A stretch of 64,000 nucleotides of DNA from Paramyrothecium sp. XJ0827 (lineage: Eukaryota > Ascomycota > Sordariomycetes > Hypocreales > Stachybotryaceae). The stretch spans positions 5,642,001 to 5,706,000 of the forward strand of contig JAJFPB010000001.1 in assembly GCA_020881915.1 (NCBI GenBank). The letters run 5' to 3'. This document shows, piece after piece, positions 57,901 through 64,000 of this stretch (position 1 is its first letter; each line of letters opens with the position of its first letter). The position numbers were made by a program, and so were the translations under genes. Below the pieces are notes generated by a model. The model searched no databases. It was not told the origin of the DNA and saw only the letters and a list, made by a program, of their open reading frames with translations.

Positions 57901-60144
57901 GAGCCACGGCCCTGTAGACGGTTCGAGGAGGTGACCCGGAGGGGCGAATAGTCAGGCGTATGCCTTTTTGCGGGGAGCTCTATCGGGGGCACGTTGAAGA
58001 GCCAATCCGATGATGTGGTCTTTGAGCTATGTGAGTATTGTACGGGTCCGTGCGCTTCGTAGATAGCAAGGGAGCAGGCTGCGTTGACAAGGTCGAGTTG
58101 GGATTGGAAAAGGTAGGATCTGTGATAGTCGAGACCCGACAGATTAGATGTGGTTGGACGTGGAGTAACAAGGTAGCCGGGGTCGTGACTGCTAGTACCA
58201 GAATGGCAGATCAATCACGTCAAATGTTTTGTCCGGCTCCGGGACACTGGGCACGTGTGGTGGGAGCTTCGGGTTTGCGGCTGCCAAGCACTTTGCATGT
58301 TCAACCATTCAACGTATGGTTCGCACAACATGAGGGCATCAGAGGGTGTTAGGTCTGGGGAGCGACTTGGAATGCAGCAATAGCCATGTGATTCCCTACG
58401 GTGAATAGCAATACTCGCATCCGTCACATTATCAACCAACCCGCGCAATAACGGGCTTCGACCATGTACTCCTCAGCAACCTCCAAAAATGGGACCGGCC
58501 TGATGGGTGGCCATCATGTAAGGTACCCCACGATTCGGTGTCAATGCTAGCGCGCCGAGGTAGAGGTACCTCCACTTACTTCCAGGTGCTCTGGCGGAGT
58601 TGCAGGTCTCTGGCCCAACCGCTGGCAGACAGAGCAATACTGTACACCGAGAGGCACTTCTCATCGGTGACAACTTCTAACCTAGATTATGACATTATAT
58701 TCCGTACTTCTCTCACACCAAAGATTCATGGACTGAACAACGGCAATTTCACTTTGTAATGTGGTTTAGGGGACTTGCTCTAGGGCATGAATGCCAATAA
58801 TTCCAGTGCCTTACATGACTTGCTATTCCCCAGGTAGTTGTATGGGTTGCCAGTGGCCAGCCTTATCAAATGGATAGCAACAACGTCCTGGACTGGCGCC
58901 TCGTAATCAACGACATGGATGGGCGGCACACTGGGCCAATATTTCCTCTTGTCGCCCGGGTATCGGCTGCGTCTCGATCGAATCGGTGACCGAATGGCAA
59001 GATGCAGGAAGAGGATGTGGCGCCTCGTCGCCATTAGGCAACACCCACCATTTGTGTCGAAATTGACCGCACATTCGACAGAGCCAAGAAAAACCCGAGC
59101 CTGCTCTCGTCCTCACCCTCCCTGGTCCTGCAAAAAAGAAGTTGTGACGGCTGCTTTTCCCTTAGCTGAACATGGCCCGACTCCTCGAACTTTTACGTCC
59201 AGCCATCGAATGCATTGCCAGTTGTCCATGATACGATGGCCTCCATTACAGGTACAGGGTATCTCGTCGCACTACGAACACTCCACAGGGTTGTAAGTTG
59301 TTCAGAGACCTGCTAGGCTGCTGTCCACCACCTCCTTCCAAAGTCCTGCATACGCTGTCCCAACCTGATAGAGATGATTGCCTCCCGCATGAATGTCAGG
59401 TATGGCGTGGTCTTACGGAGCGGTGAATTATATCACGAGCCTTACCTGCATGAGGTATATTGCACCCTGCTACACTTCTATGTACAACCCCTCAAACCCC
59501 CCTCAGTGCATTCCTGAGTCCGCTGACACAGTGTCGGCGACATACATCAACAGGACGTCATCAATCACTGAACACGTTGAACCTCTCCCCACACCCTATC
59601 GACCAAGGCCAACCCGAACAGCCGTTGATGATGTAAGGAGCCGGCAAGGCCACAAGCAACTCCCTAGGATAGTTCGTAGGGTCTGGTGACATGCCTGGCT
59701 GCGGCATAGTTCAGCATGAACCACGACTCGGGCCTGGGCCTCGCGTGCTGTCGCTCCGCAATATCTCAATCCATCTCTTGATCCACTTGTGCGCTGGATC
59801 CCGGGCGTACCGTCCTAAAGGGAGGGCCAAGTGATGAGCTGGGAATACCTCTGGAGTCCAGAAGGACTCCACACACGCTCTCGCCGGGCCATTCATCGTC
59901 CAGTGCTGCCCGCCAAGAAACCCAAATCTGCGCTTAGTGCGTTTGATGCTCGGTGAGCGTTCTCGTCGCTGGCTCCAAACTAGGCTAGCCTAGCAGATTT
60001 TCCCATCCGCCTCGAGATGACCCAAGCCGGTGCCGGGACGCTTATGATTGATATAATCAAATCCTTTCCCGCCTGGATCAGCCCGCCGCTCCCCTCCTCG
60101 CACTCCTCCTTGTCTTGTCTTGATTTGAAGATGCGCCGCAGACC
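57901..60144. other. Divergent intergenic region between VID28 and the cyclin gene
   Basis: About 2.2 kb holding both promoters. An AGGTACC-rich patch lies at 58518-58572. Small frames only, without similarity. A C/T-rich stretch at 60070-60125 probably belongs to the cyclin 5' leader. Confidence 0.55.
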
Positions 60145-61400
60145 ATGTTGCAGACATCCCCGGTCCTCTCCAGCTCGCCGAAGGCATCGTCTGCTGCCAC
60201 TCCCTTCTATCATGGCCCGGCCCGATACGCCCAGGACTCGGATCGACCGTCGGGTTCGATGCCGCGCCGGGCCTCTTCACGATCGACGTCGTCCTCCGTC
60301 CACTCCATGAAATCACCCCCACAACCTCGCGTAAAACGCACTGGCGCGCCTGCCTCGCTTAACCTCGTCGTTGGTCCCTCTGCTCAGTCCCAGGATGTGC
60401 CAATCGACCGCCAGCCGACTACCACCTCACTTTCCGCTTCCGCGCAGCAACCCTCTGCGCCCTTGGCCCCGGCCCACCCGCCACCTCCTATCCGGTCAGA
60501 ATCAGCTACGATGAGCGATTCTCAGGATAGTTCCGCGGGGCCGCCCGCCGACATACATCCCGCCGCGCGCTCCGAAGAAATCGCCTCGACAACGTCGGCG
60601 GCACCAGAGCCACCTTCGCAGGTTGCCCTGTCACCGAACAAGCGCCGTGGGTCTCCAGCGCCCACCATTGCACAAGCGATCGCCGTCAACGGCGAAATAG
60701 CAGGCCAGGATCCTGCGCCTGCTACGAACACAAAGCGACACAGACCCGACGAGCCGTCACCGAAGATTTTACCCCAGAAATACGAGCTGTGTGCAGTGGA
60801 GGACATGGTGGAGCTCATTGCGCACATGCTGGCCGAACTGATTGCGACGAACGATGCCATTAGGATGTCCAATGGTGGCCTGACTCGTTTTCATTCAAGG
60901 TAAGATATTTCTTGTTATTCCCTTCGCTCTACGGAATAGTTGCTCACGCGCTCGGCAGGACAGCTCCTGGCATATCGGTGCGGGATTACCTGCATCGACT
61001 GGCCAAGCACGCAACCCTGACCCCTCCACTTCTTTTGTCCATGGTCTATTATATTGATCGCCTCTGTGCGCTTTACTCGGAGTTTACAATCAACACTCTG
61101 ACGGTTCATCGTTTTCTCATTACTGCGGCTACGGTCGCTGCGAAGGGGCTATCCGACTCATTCTGGAACAACACAACTTATGCCCGCGTCGGCGGCGTGC
61201 GAGTGGCAGAGCTCAAACTATTAGAACTTGAGTTTTTATATCGAGTGGATTGGCGCATAGTGCCAAATCCCGAGGTCCTCGTAGCATACTATCGCGGACT
61301 GGTCGAAAGGACCCCAGGTTATACACTAGAAGCCGGCGACTCGTCTCCCGAGGATCTCAGCGAGGAGGACGAGGAGGACGACGACATTTCCGACGAGTAG
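60145..61400 (+). CDS. Pho80-like cyclin (PCL/PREG type)
   Basis: Partner of a Pho85-class cyclin-dependent kinase. Exons: 60145-60899 and 60959-61400; 398 residues. The 59-nt intron (GTAAGA/GCAG) interrupts the cyclin fold and its removal gives LTRFHSRTAPGISVRDYLHR. The first 210 residues are Ser/Pro-rich and disordered, with possible CDK sites (SP at several places). The cyclin box spans about 215-360, with typical Pho80-family elements: VEDMVELIAHMLAELIATND, PGISVRDYLHRLAK, LLLSMVYYIDRL, NTLTVHRFLITAATVAAKGL, and ELKLLELEFLYRVDWRI. The C-terminus is a run of Asp/Glu. This could be the phosphate-regulating cyclin (PREG/Pho80) or a Pcl6/Pcl7-type cyclin; the long N-terminal extension leans to the latter, but the sequence alone does not decide. 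A possible ATG at 60131 is out of frame. Confidence 0.9.
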
Positions 61401-61968
61401 AATATCGGAATCGGTACTTCACGTCTAGGACATCTAAGACGGGCGAGGCACATATGATTGGATGGGAACCATGACCGATGCATCATACGGCTGAATAATG
61501 ACGCTCCCTTTAGGTGATTGTACGAGAAACGATTTAGGACAGGGACCTGGTGGAGTATCAAAAGGAGGGGAAATGGTTTCTGCATCTTGGCTTTTCACGG
61601 CGCATAGGCAACTGGAGCATTTATGAATTTTAGAGGAGGCATGAAATGTATAGGGCTCTCGCGCATTCGCCTTGTATATAAATAATGACCGTCAGCCCTA
61701 TTCATTCAACAGCGTTGTTCAACAGCAAGGTGATGTTTTGCTATCGTGAGATGTCTGCTGTATGCCCCCCTGGAGCTAAGAACAGGTACGTGAGGTACAT
61801 GTAGTTGGTCCGGTGCAGAGAGGCGCTTTCGTGGGGTCTCATTGTGGATTAGCCGAGCTATTACCGTCGCAACTAGCACGAAAAGGTTAGGATCTAGAAG
61901 CTTGGAGCTTGAGCAACATATCATTGCCTCGAAAGCCCGACAAAGAGGCACTCTCGTACCACCTCAGC
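61401..61968. other. Intergenic region between the cyclin gene and EMC10
   Basis: 0.57 kb between plus-strand genes: cyclin 3' flank and EMC10 promoter. The EMC10 frame stays open to 61909, but only with non-ATG codons. Nothing else seen. Confidence 0.6.
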
Positions 61969-62607
61969 ATGCGCGTCGCCGCAGCTTTCTTCACGGCCCT
62001 GTATGCCGCTGGCCTTGTCAGCGCCAGGGCCCGAACGGTCGACATCTACATTCTACCGATCGCCACGACCGGTCCTCCAAGCCATCTCGCCGAGGTATCC
62101 TACGACACGGCCGCCCTCTCGTCCTCATCCGTCATCTCATGGGAGGCACCTGAAATACACGAGAGCACCAAGCTTGTTCGAATCGGCCTTTGGGACCCTA
62201 CTGCTAAGAGCTGGATCTCTGGCACTACCGTGGCCTCAGTGGAGAACTTCGACAAGGGCTACTCGCCGACACTTATGCTCTCTGTCGATGCCCAAGGAGA
62301 CGTCCAAAGCGTTGCCCTGAAGGGAGTCAGGATAGATGCCGGCCAAACCAGAGACTTTGGACCTAAGGCGATGGTTCTCCTGGAAGCGCAGGGAAAGCAA
62401 CCAGAGCTGAACAAGCCGGTAGTGCTGACACCAGAAGGCAAAAAGCCCGGTGAGGAACAGGAGAAGACTTTCCTCCAAAAGTAAGCGCTCGCCCCTGATA
62501 TCACAACTGGGAGATAGTGATGCTAACATGACTACGCTAGGTACTGGTGGATGATTGGCATTGCTGTAATGATAGGTTTGAGCGGAGGCGGCGGCCCTGA
62601 GAAATAG
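61969..62607 (+). CDS. EMC10: ER membrane protein complex subunit 10
   Basis: Lumenal-facing subunit of the EMC insertase, which inserts transmembrane helices into the ER membrane. Exons: 61969-62480 and 62541-62607; 192 residues. The 60-nt intron has GTAAGC, a GCTAACATG branch and CTAG. Residues 1-19 form a cleavable-looking signal peptide (MRVAAAFFTALYAAGLVSA). The beta-sandwich region carries STKLVRIGLWDP, then SPTLMLSVDAQG and GPKAMVLLEAQGKQPELNKP. The C-terminal membrane segment begins in exon 2, YWWMIGIAVMIGLSGGG, and ends PEK. Assignment rests on topology and on the match to fungal EMC10 (yeast YDR056C family); the short length is normal for fungi. If the intron is kept, translation stops at once (AAG TAA), leaving a 171-residue protein without the anchor. 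Confidence 0.87.
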
Positions 62608-62735
62608 ACAGCGCAGTAATGACGACTTCATACATACTCCCTACCAAGTCAACCCGAATGCAAGCAGCATCAATTGTAGAGTTGCAGACAAGTCGACTTC
62701 GTAGACTACGATGCCCGTTCAACCGCCTTTCGAAC

Positions 62736-62755
62736 CAAGGCAAGGCAAGGCAAGG
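62736..62755 (+). repeat. CAAGG pentamer, four perfect copies
   Basis: Four head-to-tail CAAGG units directly after the EMC10 3' end. Same style as the AAGGT arrays elsewhere. Confidence 0.9.
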
Positions 62756-62790
62756 CGTCTACCTCAGGTACCTTAGCTAAAGTACCTTAC

Positions 62791-62815
62791 CTTACCTTGC
62801 TGAGCATAAGGTAAG
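62791..62815. repeat. Inverted repeat CTTACCTT / AAGGTAAG
   Basis: Perfect 8-base inverted repeat with a 9-base spacer, embedded in a patch of ACCTT units (62760-62798). It could form a hairpin or be two opposite copies of the common AAGGTA element. Confidence 0.85.
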
Positions 62816-63135
62816 AACCTCCGTATTCTCAGGGGATGCTTCACGTGACCAGGAGCGGTTGGCAGCGCCTTCTCAGCCGAAGCACTAGTACCAAACCGGG
62901 TTAGACTCGTTGCTACGAAGGAATTGTGCTTTTTTGAGATGCTCTCCGCCAGGTGCTAAAAGCCTGCGTGCATGCACACCTCAGCCACTGGTACAGCTTT
63001 CACCTGCATTTCCTGTTCACCTTCACACTCACACTCGCACGCAACTCTCATCCTTTCCCCCTGTTTAGTAGCAACACGCTTTTCGAGGACAGCTTCCCAT
63101 TGGCACCAATCACCTAAAGAACTTTGAACGCCACA

Positions 63136-63611
63136 ATGTCTTCCAACGGCGCTACTATCCCTATCGAGGATCCCACTAACACTGAGGGGATCACTGAGAG
63201 CAAGGGCAAGGGCAAGGCTGTTGCTGAGGCCCTCCCCGTCGAGGACACTGCGATGGATGAGGACGACGATGAAGATGATGACGATGACGAAGACGATGAT
63301 GAGGAAGAGGTAATGAAGCCCAACGATATCACGAAAACCAGTTGCTTAGCTAACATATTGATTTAGAACATTGAGGCTGGTATGGCTCAACCATTGTGCC
63401 AACAAAGGACGTGACTGACTCTGTAGCAGGTGACGACGAGGATGGCCTGGAGGAGATTGACCTTGACAACATCGTCGAGGGAGGACGCCGTACACGTGGC
63501 CAGCAAATTGACTTCGCCAAGGCTGCAGAGGAGAACCCGGCGGACGATGATGAGGATGAGGACGACGAGGACTTCCAGCCCCCTGATGATGACATCAAGA
63601 TGTCTGATTAA
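63136..63611 (+). CDS. CHZ1: Histone H2A.Z-specific chaperone CHZ1
   Basis: Small acidic nuclear chaperone delivering H2A.Z-H2B dimers to the SWR1 remodeller. Exons: 63136-63309, 63367-63379 (13 nt) and 63430-63611; 122 residues. Introns are 57 nt (GTAATG, GCTAACAT branch, TTAG) and 50 nt (GTATGG, ACTGACTC branch, GCAG). The microexon encodes N-I-E-A and the first base of Gly, so the mature protein reads EEENIEAGDDEDGLEE. The CHZ motif is complete: an acidic helix LEEIDLDNIVEGGRRTRGQQ followed by IDFAKA, then an acidic tail ending DDDIKMSD. An Asp/Glu run (about 41-58) precedes it. The last acceptor is a tandem TAGCAG, so a variant with one extra Ala is possible. Length is typical of filamentous fungi. 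Confidence 0.93.
63367..63379 (+). other. CHZ1: 13-nt microexon of CHZ1
   Basis: AACATTGAGGCTG lies between a TTTAG acceptor and a GTATGG donor. It adds four residues and one base; without it, exon 1 (phase 0) and exon 3 (starting in phase 1) would not join in frame. Confidence 0.82.
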
Positions 63612-64000
63612 GACTTCTCTACTGTCGAAACACCAGCCAGCAAAGGTCGAGCTTTAACAAGAAGCATCAGCTACCTCGCCTCGATCAAATCGTATAACCT
63701 GGGTGGAAAACAAGCAGGACTCTCAGCTGGGACTGTTACCAGCCAGCTATGGCAGCGCTGTCCCGGTCCCACCACTACATGACACATACATATAAGAAAA
63801 GGCAATGATGATGAATGGAATTGTGATGAATTGATTCGAATCGAGCGTGCCATTTCTCATGAGTGCATAAGTGCTGAAGGGCATCGACATGAACATCCTT
63901 CAGGCTCTGCGTGCAAGGTGCTTGTGAGCTTAATGAACGACAATGACCTGAGCTTATCTGATATTCGATGAAGACACTCTATACGGGCTCCTATTCGCAG
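63612..64000. other. 3' flank of CHZ1 to the window edge
   Basis: Probably the CHZ1 3' untranslated region and beyond. No coding frame of note reaches the edge. Confidence 0.6.

Larger units (their letters stand above)
62608..63135. promoter_or_regulatory. Intergenic region between EMC10 and CHZ1 with clustered short repeats
   Basis: 0.53 kb containing a four-copy CAAGG array, ACCTTA-type repeats and an inverted repeat (annotated separately), followed by a C/T-rich stretch with CACTCACACTCGCAC near 63023-63040 that is the likely CHZ1 promoter and leader. Confidence 0.6.

Noticed and set aside
1..64000. Biosynthetic, defence or mobile-element cluster
   Set aside because: No polyketide synthase, NRPS, terpene synthase, transposase, reverse transcriptase, NLR-type or het-domain gene was seen. 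All recognised genes except the oxygenase, dehydrogenase and one unknown are housekeeping or core regulatory types.

Overview
The window is nuclear DNA from a filamentous ascomycete, most likely a Sordariomycete (Pezizomycotina). Three things point there: short GT-AG introns (about 50-130 nt, many with a CTAAC or CTGAC branch site), a velvet regulator VeA, and protein families typical of these fungi (fungal EMC10, CHZ1, Pho80-type cyclin, MGA2/SPT23-type membrane transcription factor). GC content is moderate, with GC-rich third codon positions in several genes. No prokaryotic operon, transposon ORF, CRISPR array, rRNA or convincing tRNA was found. Species cannot be fixed from the sequence alone.

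I support 19 protein genes, almost all conserved single-copy types. Left third (1-20 kb): a membrane-anchored short-chain dehydrogenase cut by the window edge; RRG9 (mitochondrial respiratory growth factor); an mpaB/DUF2236-type oxygenase; calcipressin RCN1; mitochondrial phenylalanyl-tRNA synthetase; a mitochondrial dicarboxylate carrier; RNA polymerase II subunit RPB3; U3 snoRNP WD protein SOF1; and 6-phosphofructo-2-kinase/fructose-2,6-bisphosphatase. A 7.3-kb stretch without a recognisable gene follows (19.4-26.6 kb). Middle (26.6-46.8 kb): TAD3 (inactive subunit of the wobble adenosine deaminase), RNase H1, an NHA1-type Na+/H+ antiporter, a large MGA2/SPT23-like ER-tethered transcription factor, an uncharacterised fungal protein with a His/Gln tract, and VeA. 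An 8-kb gene-free stretch lies upstream of veA (46.7-54.7 kb). Right end (54.7-64 kb): a VID28/GID5 armadillo protein of the GID ubiquitin ligase, a Pho80-like cyclin, EMC10 and the H2A.Z chaperone CHZ1.

The genes do not form a biosynthetic cluster or any obvious new system. Several head-to-head pairs may share promoters: MSF1/DIC (both mitochondrial), RPB3/SOF1 (transcription and ribosome assembly), RRG9/oxygenase, PFK26-type/TAD3 and VID28/cyclin. The more unusual features concern gene structure. They are a 5-nt microexon needed to keep the dicarboxylate carrier in frame, a 13-nt microexon and a tandem NAGNAG acceptor in CHZ1, a 60-nt stop-free intron-like segment inside the MGA2-like ORF, and an EMC10 intron whose retention would give a soluble protein. 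Intergenic DNA carries many short AGGTA/CAAGG tandem arrays and one island of about 9% GC at 30.66-30.77 kb. All splice sites given here were inferred by reading frame, domain continuity and consensus; no transcript data were available.
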